Assembly: GCA_015493635.1 (NCBI GenBank)
Contig: WGCU01000084.1
Span: forward strand, 1-44,717
From: Spirochaetaceae bacterium
GTDB lineage: Bacteria; Spirochaetota; Spirochaetia; B11-G9
Reading direction: 5' to 3'
Length of the DNA: 44,717 nucleotides
Made by a program: the position numbers and the translations under genes. This document shows, in pieces, positions 25,817-33,503 of the stretch; the stretch's first letter is position 1, and the number at the start of each line of letters is the position of its first letter. Below the pieces are notes generated by a model. It ran no database searches. It was not told the DNA's origin and saw only the letters and a program-made list of their open reading frames with translations.

Positions 25817-26467
25817 ATGAAAAAAAACATACTGATAACTGGACAAAATAAATTACTGAAAGAACCTTTGACGAATATTTTCTTAAACAAAGGGTATCAT
25901 GTCATAACAACACATACTGAAAAACAGGAAACAAGGGAGAAAGGACTGCATATCATCCCCTGGAATATGAGATCTCCCCTTTCCACAAAAAATGTACTGC
26001 TTGATGCAGCATCGGAACCGGGAGAGCTTGATGAAATTATCATCCTTTTCCCCTGGACTCAGATAATAAAACCGTTTCATGAAACATCTTCGGCTGAGAT
26101 TGAATGGGCAGTTGACATACAATTAAAAAGTAATCTGTTTATCATAAAAGAGAGTATTTCTCATCTGCAGAAAAGAAAAGGGGGAACTCTTTCCCTCATA
26201 TACTACATTCCCGGTGCTGAGATTCTGCCTCCCCTGGATGCTCTTGGTTCCGGAGGATTCTCCGGATTGGTAAAGTCCCTCTTCACGTTCTACCAAAATG
26301 AAAAAACATCTATCAACAGCTATGTATCTTCCTCTGCCGAAATAGAAGAATATGCTGAGTATATTTTTAAAACAATAGATGAACGACAAAAACCGATTCA
26401 CGGTAAGTTTTACAAATATTCAGAAAAAACAGTCCTTTCCGCACTTGGCCTCTCCATAAAACGATAG
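25817..26467 (+). CDS. degenerate short-chain dehydrogenase-like protein
   Basis: 216 residues with an SDR-like Rossmann layout: NILITGQNK at the N-terminus, IILFPWTQIIK at the fourth strand, and a KGGTLSLIYY strand. The cofactor glycine motif (TGxxxGxG) is reduced to TGQNKLLK. The YxxxK catalytic position reads LGSGGFSG. NAD(P) binding and catalysis are therefore doubtful. It may be a structural or regulatory relative; the role is unknown. It follows GH13 by 15 nt. Confidence 0.65.
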   Translation: MKKNILITGQNKLLKEPLTNIFLNKGYHVITTHTEKQETREKGLHIIPWNMRSPLSTKNVLLDAASEPGELDEIIILFPWTQIIKPFHETSSAEIEWAVDIQLKSNLFIIKESISHLQKRKGGTLSLIYYIPGAEILPPLDALGSGGFSGLVKSLFTFYQNEKTSINSYVSSSAEIEEYAEYIFKTIDERQKPIHGKFYKYSEKTVLSALGLSIKR

Positions 26468-26473
26468 AAGAGG

Positions 26474-26502
26474 TTGATTCAAGAGAACTATTAGGTTATT
26501 GT
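26474..26502 (+). promoter_or_regulatory. promoter of the SDF-type transporter, leaderless
   Basis: TTGATT (26474-26479), 17 bp, TATTGT (26497-26502), then 7 nt to the ATG at 26510. No Shine-Dalgarno is present. Confidence 0.45.
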
Positions 26503-26509
26503 TCTTTCC

Positions 26510-27742
26510 ATGAAAGTTTGGATAAAATATGCGGCTGGGATAACGATTGGAATTCTTCTTGGAATGTATCTTCCTTTTGATAATACTAAAGTTCAGGAAC
26601 TTTTTTCATATTTTTCAAAAATAACAATAGATGCTGGGATGTTCGCTGTTTATCCTCTTGTCTTTTTTTCTTTCAGTTACGCTGTGTTTAAAATGAGGCA
26701 GGACAAACTTATCGGCTCTGTTTTTCTGAAATCAGTACTGGCTATTGTTGTTTCCGGGGTAATCCTTGTCCTTATCGGTACTTTGACGGTTATTCTCTTT
26801 TCTCCGGACCGCATTCCAATTATTGTTGAAAAAAAGATGGTTGAATCCTTCCCCGGATACCGTGATATCCTCAGAGATCTTTTTCCCCAGAATATCTTTA
26901 CCATCTTTACCGGCAGCAGGAACTATCTTCTTCCGGTAACATTTCTTGCATTAGTTATGGGGCTGAATTTTTCTTTTGACAAGGTTATGACCCGCCCGGC
27001 CTATCAGTTGTTTAATGCCATGTCGAGAATTTTTTATCACATTACCATTTTCATTACTGAAATAATCGGACTTGGTATGATTATACTCGGTGCCCACATG
27101 ATTCTGGTAATTCGGAATACTCCGGAAATAGACCTTTTTAAACAGATACTGGCTCTGCTGACGCTTAATTCGGTTATTATCATCTTCGGTATATACCCCT
27201 TGCTCTTCTACTTTTTCAGCGGAAAACAAAACCCGTACAAAGTACTGTACGCCATGACTGCTCCGCTGTTGGCCGCTCTTATTTCAGGAAACAGTTACTT
27301 TACCCTCCTCAGCCTTTCCAGAGCAGGAAAAGAAAACATGGGTATTCCCAGAAAAATAGGCGCAGGGGTTTTTCCCTTTTTTACGATTTTTGGTAAAGCC
27401 GGAACCGCTATGGTAAGTGCAACGGCATTTATTCTTATTTTAAATTCATATTCAAGTATGGGAATAGATCTATGGAAGATCCTCTGGGTTATCGGGTTCA
27501 GCCTTATTGTGTCATTTTTAACTGGTTCTGTTCCCGGCATCGGAGTAATTGCAGCTCTCTCATTCCTCTGCGGACACTACGGAAAGGGGCTTGAAGAAGG
27601 ATTTCTGCTTATGTATCCTATCAGTGCGCTTTTAATAAGTTTCAGTGTCCTGCTGGATACTGCCACTGCCGGATTCACCGCTTATCTTATATCATATAAA
27701 GACAGGAGTCATAAAGAAATCGATATACAGGATTATATCTAG
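26510..27742 (+). CDS. divergent SDF (dicarboxylate/amino acid:cation symporter) family protein
   Basis: 410 residues with about eight membrane segments and two re-entrant loops in the SDF pattern: SVPGIGVIAAL corresponds to HP2 and FGKAGTAMVSA to the NMDGTA motif of TM7. Residues that bind substrate and Na+ in the family are altered. The Ser-rich HP1 tip reads LISGNSYFT, NMD is lost, and TM8 reads LLDTATAGFTAY without the DxxRTxxN pattern. Family membership is fairly secure, but glutamate, aspartate or C4-dicarboxylate transport is not supported. Confidence 0.75.
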   Translation: MKVWIKYAAGITIGILLGMYLPFDNTKVQELFSYFSKITIDAGMFAVYPLVFFSFSYAVFKMRQDKLIGSVFLKSVLAIVVSGVILVLIGTLTVILFSPDRIPIIVEKKMVESFPGYRDILRDLFPQNIFTIFTGSRNYLLPVTFLALVMGLNFSFDKVMTRPAYQLFNAMSRIFYHITIFITEIIGLGMIILGAHMILVIRNTPEIDLFKQILALLTLNSVIIIFGIYPLLFYFFSGKQNPYKVLYAMTAPLLAALISGNSYFTLLSLSRAGKENMGIPRKIGAGVFPFFTIFGKAGTAMVSATAFILILNSYSSMGIDLWKILWVIGFSLIVSFLTGSVPGIGVIAALSFLCGHYGKGLEEGFLLMYPISALLISFSVLLDTATAGFTAYLISYKDRSHKEIDIQDYI

Positions 27743-27745
27743 AAT

Positions 27746-28432
27746 CTACTTTAAAGGAAGTGTTTCCACCATATAGCGGATGTTCTTCCCGGTGTCCGAT
27801 AGAATTTCTTTTTCCACAACAATAACAAGACTTTGTTCATTCGGGGAAAAGAGAACCTGCTTAATCCGGTAGTTTTGTACTTCTTTACGTTTATAGTTGG
27901 GATTCCCTACCGTATACGTCCGGGTTTTATTATTTTTGTCTGTAATAGCAAGATTGATATGAAATGATGAACGAACCGTTTTGCCGTTTCCGAATTTTTC
28001 CTGAACGAGCGTAAGAACATATCCGGTACTCTTATCAAAATCCCGGAATTCAAGTCTGTCTTTCGGTTTATCCCCATCAACGAGAATATAGACAATCCTG
28101 CCTGTTTCAATATGATTGATATGATACTTTGTAACCAGATCCGAGGCACTATGAAGCAGCATTAAAAGACCGCCAAGACCATCCTGACCTGGAAGTATTT
28201 TATCAGGAAAAACCTTTTCCATAACACCGTCTTTAACAAAAATATTTTTACGTACATTAACAGTATAAAGATCAGCGTAAGCTTTCGTATCTTTTCCTCT
28301 AATTCCATACTGACCGAACATAAAAATAGATGAATCACGGGAAAACCCCAGATTTACATAGTTGGCAATATCTCCGGCATAGATAAAAACCGTACTTATG
28401 AGCAGTATAAAGAACAAGGCTACCTTTTTCAT
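27746..28432 (-). CDS. predicted secreted protein, DUF2259-like
   Basis: 228 residues from MKKVALFF, chosen because GGAGGAG lies 9 nt upstream; the longer frame adds 40 non-signal-like residues. A signal peptide runs to about IYAGD. The mature start, NYVNLGFSRDSSIFMFGQYG, resembles the beta-propeller-like opening of the DUF2259 predicted secreted family. The rest is beta-rich with no motif. A periplasmic location is predicted; the function is unknown. Confidence 0.6.
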   Translation of the reverse strand: MKKVALFFILLISTVFIYAGDIANYVNLGFSRDSSIFMFGQYGIRGKDTKAYADLYTVNVRKNIFVKDGVMEKVFPDKILPGQDGLGGLLMLLHSASDLVTKYHINHIETGRIVYILVDGDKPKDRLEFRDFDKSTGYVLTLVQEKFGNGKTVRSSFHINLAITDKNNKTRTYTVGNPNYKRKEVQNYRIKQVLFSPNEQSLVIVVEKEILSDTGKNIRYMVETLPLK

Positions 28433-28515
28433 TTTTTCAAGCTCCTCCTTTTTCCTTATCGAAAGAACAAATGAACTGCTATAGCTGTTTTTCCTAAAAA
28501 GTGTAAAATAGAAGT

Positions 28516-29280
28516 ATGAATAAGAAATTTCAGTTTTATACCGTTTACGCAATCCTTATATTTACGTTTCTTATGATTCTCCTTTCCAGTGGGTTTCTTT
28601 TGTACAGCTGGCCGTTATTATCCATAACAATACGGTACGCTTTCATCATAATCCTTACGGAAATCTCTTTTTCTTTTATTTTTATCCTTTTATTCAGATC
28701 GATCTTTACAAAAACTTCATCTCCTGAAATTTTTTTTATTATTCTTGCTCTTGGAGGTATTCCTTTTGAAGCATTCAGAACCCTGGTTTATCCTACCCAT
28801 CTTTTCAGCAAACTGTATCCGCTGTACAATTTTCTGCCCAGAGCAGTTTATTTTGGTAAACTCCTGACAGCTCTGACTCTTTTTATATCAGGTTTATTCT
28901 CAACCGGATTCTCACTCCAAAAACAAAAATCACTCCTTGGACTCGCTGTCCTTCTCGCTTTTCTGCTTTCAACAACAGTACCCATTGATTTTTCTGTTAA
29001 CGGAGCCATACTTCTTCCCGGAAGCAGATCACCATACATCATGCAGAATATACTGTACAGTTTTTATATTCTTGCCTGGCTTAATTATCTGACAGGAGCA
29101 CTTATAAAAAAAAATAAGGAATTTATATTTGCAGGTATGGGGATTGCCCTTTTTGCGGCAGGAGTTGAGTTGATTTTCCCACTCCATACCGGAGTATGTC
29201 TGTTTACAGGATTTGGATTTTTTCTTTCAGGATTAACCCTTATTGCGTATGGAATAAATAAAATATACAGCTGGATGTAG
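28516..29280 (+). CDS. multi-spanning membrane protein, unknown
   Basis: 254 residues with about seven membrane segments and short charged loops. N-terminal MNKKFQFYTVYAIL then a long hydrophobic run. No family is recognised; the 7TM layout loosely recalls signalling receptors with 7TM domains, but no output domain is present. The start lacks a clear Shine-Dalgarno; TAAAAT (28504-28509) ends 6 nt before the ATG without a good -35. It is divergent from the secreted protein gene and convergent with the polyprenol-kinase-like gene (1-nt gap). Confidence 0.65.
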   Translation: MNKKFQFYTVYAILIFTFLMILLSSGFLLYSWPLLSITIRYAFIIILTEISFSFIFILLFRSIFTKTSSPEIFFIILALGGIPFEAFRTLVYPTHLFSKLYPLYNFLPRAVYFGKLLTALTLFISGLFSTGFSLQKQKSLLGLAVLLAFLLSTTVPIDFSVNGAILLPGSRSPYIMQNILYSFYILAWLNYLTGALIKKNKEFIFAGMGIALFAAGVELIFPLHTGVCLFTGFGFFLSGLTLIAYGINKIYSWM

Positions 29281-29281
29281 G

Positions 29282-29896
29282 CTACAACCCCAATGCTGCA
29301 ACTGCCGCAAGACCCGTTCCAACCGGTAAAATAAGATTATCGAGATCTTTTGAAGGGAGAACCTCAAGAAATGTGGCAATAAGAGCAATAACTGCCGCGG
29401 AAAATAACGATCCGGAAACAAGATAGCTTATGATAAAAACGGAAATGAGACAGGCGGAACTGCCCGCAAAGGTTTTACCACCCGTTAAGGGGATCTGAAC
29501 CCTTCCAAAAATTTTTCCGAAAAGACTTGAAAATCCATCACCGAAAGCGAGCGCGTAGATAGCAATTGCCGCGGCCGGTTCAGGATAAAGCATTAAGGCA
29601 AGCATTGCACCAAGCCCGAGGGTTATCGGGCCGAAGACAAACCCATTCTGATCACGTTTTCTCGAAGCTGCTTCTGTTATCCAGCCGATTACCCCCACAG
29701 AAACACCTTGAACACGTAACATCTCTGTATAGGTATAAACGATAACTCCGGAAGCTAGAAGCATCAGTGTCAACGAAAGATTATATTGTGCTACCGCCGG
29801 GACAACAGCAATGAGCATATGAATTGATTTTCTCAGTAACTCAGTTCGGATTTCAGCAGAAGTAATTCTTGTAGAAACAGCTAAAACTTTTATCAT
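29282..29896 (-). CDS. dolichol/phytol kinase-like membrane enzyme (CTP-dependent lipid kinase family)
   Basis: 204 residues with about six membrane segments. Family marks: ELLRKSIHMLIA near the N-terminus, ALAFGDGFSSLFGKIFGR (the DG motif of the CDP-DAG synthase/polyprenol kinase clan), PLTGGKTFAGSSA, and ATFLEVLPSKDLDNLILP. Members phosphorylate dolichol, phytol or diacylglycerol using CTP, or act as cytidylyltransferases. Substrate is not determined here. No usual operon partner is adjacent. Confidence 0.8.
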   Translation of the reverse strand: MIKVLAVSTRITSAEIRTELLRKSIHMLIAVVPAVAQYNLSLTLMLLASGVIVYTYTEMLRVQGVSVGVIGWITEAASRKRDQNGFVFGPITLGLGAMLALMLYPEPAAAIAIYALAFGDGFSSLFGKIFGRVQIPLTGGKTFAGSSACLISVFIISYLVSGSLFSAAVIALIATFLEVLPSKDLDNLILPVGTGLAAVAALGL

Positions 29897-29982
29897 TTAT
29901 GTATTCACCTATTGATATTCTTTATTTCTTCCCTTTTTATTATGCAAGAAACATGCCAAGAATAGATGCGCAATACACAATT

Positions 29983-30010
29983 ATTATTTCTTGCAATACA
30001 AAGAAATAAT
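29983..30010. promoter_or_regulatory. 9-bp inverted repeat in an AT-rich spacer
   Basis: ATTATTTCT (29983-29991) and AGAAATAAT (30002-30010) flank a 10-bp centre in the very AT-rich 29897-30092 spacer, upstream of the minus-strand kinase gene and downstream of the CoA-binding gene. The spacer also repeats short TTGCAA/TGCAA words. It could be an operator or a weak hairpin; nothing else is seen there. Confidence 0.3.
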
Positions 30011-30092
30011 ATTGCTAATGCAAAAATTTTCTACGTTCCGTTGGAATCGTTATATTTTAGTAGACAAAAATTTTCATATATAGCTACTGTTT

Positions 30093-30467
30093 TTAATTAT
30101 TAAACTGACCGGTACCAAGCATAACAAGGGTACATGCTTCAAGGTGCGGAATTCCCCTATTCTCTAGCTGCTCCATTACGGTAGAAGACTCGGATCCCGG
30201 ATTAAAAATAACCCGCCCGGGAGCTAAATTCAGGATCTCCTCTGAATTCTTTTCTACCTGATAAGAATTTACATACACGGTAAGGGTATCAACAGAACCT
30301 CTGATATCCGAAAGGCGGGGAACAGTATCAATACCCTCCACACTGTCATACGCCGGATTAACAGGAATAACATTATAGCCGTGTTCCTTTAACCGGCGGA
30401 CTGCCATATTTGAATATCTGTTCCTTTTAGGGCTGGCACCCAAGACTACTACAGTTGAATTTCCCAC
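30093..30467 (-). CDS. CoA-binding domain protein (YccU-like)
   Basis: 124 residues, a single Rossmann-like CoA-binding domain: VVVLGASPKRNRYSNMAVRRLKEHGYNVIPVNP, split around Gly10-Ala11, then DTLTVYVNSYQ and GRVIFNPGSES. The start is a GTG at 30467 with AAGGAG 5 nt upstream. It resembles the N-terminal domain of succinyl-CoA ligase alpha. The ligand is probably CoA or a nucleotide; the role is unknown. It is divergent from the SPFH gene. Confidence 0.85.
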   Translation of the reverse strand: MGNSTVVVLGASPKRNRYSNMAVRRLKEHGYNVIPVNPAYDSVEGIDTVPRLSDIRGSVDTLTVYVNSYQVEKNSEEILNLAPGRVIFNPGSESSTVMEQLENRGIPHLEACTLVMLGTGQFNN

Positions 30468-30482
30468 AACATCTCCTTAAAC

Positions 30483-30520
30483 TTGACTTATAAGGTATAA
30501 ATTATAGTATGCTAAGTCAA
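30483..30520. promoter_or_regulatory. inverted repeat with divergent -35-like boxes
   Basis: TTGACTTA (30483-30490) and TAAGTCAA (30513-30520) form a perfect 8-bp dyad with a 22-bp centre. Each arm contains TTGACT pointing inward, with -10-like words in the centre (TAGTAT forward with 16 bp spacing). A forward TATAAT is also at 30532-30537. It may be overlapping divergent promoters, an operator, or both. Confidence 0.4.
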
Positions 30521-30557
30521 CAACAATAGGTTATAATAAACAGCAAAGGGGTGCAGT

Positions 30558-31748
30558 ATGAAAAAGATTATCGGAATTTCTATTTTTATTGTCCTGGCCG
30601 CAGCAGGACTCTATTTCTTTTCCAGCTACCTTTTTGTAACCAACAAGGCTGGATTCTATCAAATCAAACAGGCTGCCATAACAGGAAAGCTGACTGTTCA
30701 TAATAAACCGGGAATGTATCCCAAATTTTTCGGCTCAATCACAACGTATCAAATTTCAGATATGAACTATTTCAGTAAATCTTCCCTGGAGGGCGGATCA
30801 GGAGAAGAATCAGATCCCATACGGGTGCGCTTTAATGATGGAGGAACCGCTGATATTTCAGGATCGATAAAGTTCAGACTTTCCCTTCTGGAAAAAGATC
30901 AGCTCCTTCTTCATCAGGACTTTAAATCCTACGCAAAAGTACAGAGCGATCTCGTAAGGCAGGTTGTCACTGAGGCACTTATGCAGACCGCAACGCTTAT
31001 GAAAGCTGAAGAATCCTATTCATCAAGACGTTCGGAATTCACAACCCTCGCGGAACAGCAGATACGAAAGGGTATTTTTGAAACCGAATCAAGGGAACGT
31101 AAAGTTGTAAATCCTGAAGGGAAAGAATTTATTGAAAGAACCGTCCAGATTAAACTCGATAAAGACAAGAACCCCATAATAAGAAAAATATCCCCCTTCA
31201 AGCGTTACAATATCCAGATACTGCAGTTTGTCATCAAGGATATAGACTTTGATCAAACCATAGACGCATTAATAGCAAAAAAGAAGGAAGCTGAACAGCA
31301 GAAAATTGTGGCTCAGGCTAATGCGGAACGTGCTAAACAGGATGCTATCACCGCTGAAGAGCAGGGAAAAGCACGGATAGCCCAGGCAAAAGCGGATGAA
31401 GAGGTTATAAAGATAAAGGCTGTTACAGAAGCAAAGAAAGAGTTCGAAGTATCTCAGCTGATGAAACAGAAAGCCCAGGAAGATGCATCGGCACTTCTTA
31501 TACAGAAAGAAGCAGAAGCAAAGGGAGCAGCTCTCCTTGTCCGGGCGGGACTTGCCCCGAAGGACAGGGCGTTAATCGACAAAGAGAAAGCTGTCGGGAT
31601 TGCACAGGAAATGGCGAAAATCAAACTTCCTCAGATCATGATAATCGGAGGAGACAAGAACGGTGCCCAAAATCCTTTTGATGCCATCGGCATGGAAGCC
31701 TTTCTTAATATCATGGACAGGCTTTCTTCCGATAGTGTAAAGAAATAA
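30558..31748 (+). CDS. SPFH/band 7 (prohibitin-like) membrane-anchored protein
   Basis: 396 residues. One N-terminal membrane anchor (about 5-25), then an SPFH domain (about 28-245) with RFNDGGTADISGSIKFRLS, and a long Ala/Lys/Glu-rich coiled coil (about 245-345) typical of flotillin/prohibitin proteins. A short Gly-rich tail follows. Such proteins form membrane-attached oligomers. AAGGGG before the ATG is a good Shine-Dalgarno. DUF401 permease starts 2 nt after the stop. Confidence 0.85.
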   Translation: MKKIIGISIFIVLAAAGLYFFSSYLFVTNKAGFYQIKQAAITGKLTVHNKPGMYPKFFGSITTYQISDMNYFSKSSLEGGSGEESDPIRVRFNDGGTADISGSIKFRLSLLEKDQLLLHQDFKSYAKVQSDLVRQVVTEALMQTATLMKAEESYSSRRSEFTTLAEQQIRKGIFETESRERKVVNPEGKEFIERTVQIKLDKDKNPIIRKISPFKRYNIQILQFVIKDIDFDQTIDALIAKKKEAEQQKIVAQANAERAKQDAITAEEQGKARIAQAKADEEVIKIKAVTEAKKEFEVSQLMKQKAQEDASALLIQKEAEAKGAALLVRAGLAPKDRALIDKEKAVGIAQEMAKIKLPQIMIIGGDKNGAQNPFDAIGMEAFLNIMDRLSSDSVKK

Positions 31749-31750
31749 TA

Positions 31751-33022
31751 ATGACCGTTTTTATGCAGGCCCCTGTTATTGTAAAGATACTCGTTTCTCT
31801 CACCGTCATTCTTGTCATAAATAAAGCTGTAAAGGACCTGTCTTTCTCCATGGTAATAGGAATACTTGCCATTGCATTCTGGTCAGGGCAGCCGCTCTCA
31901 GCTGCTGCAGACATCACATGGAAGCGGTTCTGGAGCCTTGATAACGGGATGCTTTCCGCTATTATTATTCTTGTTATCTGGCTTTCCTCCCAAATGGCAG
32001 CAGCAGGTATAATGAACGATCTCGTCAGGACAATAAAGGCAAAACTTTCTTTCAAGGGAGCTCTCATTGTCCTTCCTGCGGTGATAGGGTTGCTGCCCAT
32101 GCCGGGGGGTGCTTTATTTTCAGCTCCCCTTGTAGATGACTGTGATGAATCAAACGGTATTGATCCGCTTTTAAAAACAAGAATCAACTACTGGTTCCGG
32201 CATATATGGGAATACACCTGGCCGCTCTATCCGGGACTTATTCTTACATCGGGTATCAGCGGGCTTCATATCTGGCAGCTTTTTCTTCTTGGAATCCCCA
32301 TGACATTGATGGCAGTATTATCCGGCTATTTCTTTTTTATCCGTAAAATCAGGGTTTCATCCGGCGGACGGAAAAATGCCGAACATCATTTTTTAAAACT
32401 TATCTCTCCCATCCTCACTGTTATAGGCGTATACGCGGTTATTCTTATATTTTTCCCCTCCCTTTCCCGGATAAACAAGTATCTGCCAATGACAGCAGGG
32501 CTCCTGTCCGCAATACTTCTGCTTCAGATAATGCGTCCCCTGGGTATCTCACAATGGAAAAAAATCATCTTTGCAAAAAAACCGGTAACAATGGTACTTA
32601 TTGTTATTCTTGTCAGGATTTACGGTGCTTTTATTGAAGCAAAATTACCCGGAGGGACGTACCTGATGGACCAGATGAGACTGGAACTTAATGCCGTTGG
32701 AATCCCTATCACCCTCCTCATACTCCTTATTCCTTTTATCAGCGGTGTAACAACAGGAGTTTCCGTGGGATTTGTCGGTGCTTCCATGCCCATTGTTATT
32801 TCTCTTCTTGGATCTGATCCAGACCTCTCCCACTTGCTGTCCACCGTTATTCTTTCCTTTTCCTTTGGATTTATGGGAGTAATGCTTTCTCCGGTTCATG
32901 TCTGTCTTATTGTTACAAACGAATACTTTAAAACAAATCTCACAAAAAGCCTTACCGCCATTATGCTGCCTGCCGCAACCATGATGGTTGCAGCACTGGT
33001 ATACGCTAAAATTCTGTGGTAA
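31751..33022 (+). CDS. DUF401 family membrane protein (predicted permease)
   Basis: 423 residues with about ten membrane segments. The family signature LLPMPGGALFSAPLVDD is at about residues 115-131; FIRK and a VTTGVSVGFVGASMP segment near the C-terminus match the second repeat. DUF401 belongs with ion-transporter-like permeases; the substrate is unknown. It sits directly behind the SPFH gene, so the two are likely co-expressed, and an SPFH scaffold could organise the permease (inference). Confidence 0.82.
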   Translation: MTVFMQAPVIVKILVSLTVILVINKAVKDLSFSMVIGILAIAFWSGQPLSAAADITWKRFWSLDNGMLSAIIILVIWLSSQMAAAGIMNDLVRTIKAKLSFKGALIVLPAVIGLLPMPGGALFSAPLVDDCDESNGIDPLLKTRINYWFRHIWEYTWPLYPGLILTSGISGLHIWQLFLLGIPMTLMAVLSGYFFFIRKIRVSSGGRKNAEHHFLKLISPILTVIGVYAVILIFFPSLSRINKYLPMTAGLLSAILLLQIMRPLGISQWKKIIFAKKPVTMVLIVILVRIYGAFIEAKLPGGTYLMDQMRLELNAVGIPITLLILLIPFISGVTTGVSVGFVGASMPIVISLLGSDPDLSHLLSTVILSFSFGFMGVMLSPVHVCLIVTNEYFKTNLTKSLTAIMLPAATMMVAALVYAKILW

Positions 33023-33025
33023 ACT
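33020..33025 (+). promoter_or_regulatory. extended -10 overlapping the DUF401 stop codon
   Basis: TGG then TAAACT (33020-33025), where TAA is the DUF401 stop, and 6 nt later the ATG at 33032. No Shine-Dalgarno is present and the -35 is poor. This is a possible leaderless start embedded in the preceding stop. Confidence 0.3.
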
Positions 33026-33031
33026 ACAGCC

Positions 33032-33439
33032 ATGAATACACCGGATTTTAACGAGCTTGAGGGGAAAAAAGAAGAGATAATCAGAGAAATCAACGAATAC
33101 AACAAAGAGCGTGATCAGATAAAAATGATGCTGGGGAAAATCGGGGGAGCTGCCTATTCGAGCATAGACATGACCATCAACATTGTGTTTCTCGCCATTA
33201 TCATCGGTCTATTTACTCTTGAGTTTACTACTCACTGGCTCCCTGCCAATATCTCACTGGAAGTCAGTGTTCTTCTTGTATCAATTAAAATTGTCTGGAT
33301 GATTCATTCACAGTACAAAGCGAATCATTTCCAGTTCTGGATTCTTAATTCAATCGAATACCGCATGAACACTGTCACAGGGAAAGTAAAAAAAATTGAA
33401 AAAACCATTGATGAAATAAATAAAAAACTTTCTTCTTAA
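33032..33439 (+). CDS. small two-helix membrane protein with coiled-coil ends
   Basis: 135 residues. An N-terminal charged helix (about 8-35), two membrane segments (about 45-65 and 72-92), and a C-terminal coiled coil (about 105-135, MNTVTGKVKKIEKTIDEI). Both charged ends probably face the cytoplasm. No family is recognised. It follows DUF401 by 9 nt and could be an accessory subunit of the SPFH/DUF401 pair (inference only). Confidence 0.65.
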   Translation: MNTPDFNELEGKKEEIIREINEYNKERDQIKMMLGKIGGAAYSSIDMTINIVFLAIIIGLFTLEFTTHWLPANISLEVSVLLVSIKIVWMIHSQYKANHFQFWILNSIEYRMNTVTGKVKKIEKTIDEINKKLSS

Positions 33440-33487
33440 TCCCTTTCCGCTCATTATTATTTTATAGAAAAAAAGTAAAAAAGGGAG

Positions 33488-33493
33488 TATACT
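33488..33493 (+). promoter_or_regulatory. -10 close to the FHA-like/PIG-L start
   Basis: TATACT lies 10 nt before the ATG at 33504, predicting a leader of about 4 nt; the -35 is weak. A GGGAG word is 16 nt or more upstream, too far for normal initiation. Confidence 0.35.
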
Positions 33494-33503
33494 GAGATTT
33501 ATC

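Noticed and set aside
26510-27742. Glutamate/C4-dicarboxylate symporter (gltP/dctA) assignment
   Set aside because: The residues that bind substrate and sodium are missing, so only family-level naming is justified.
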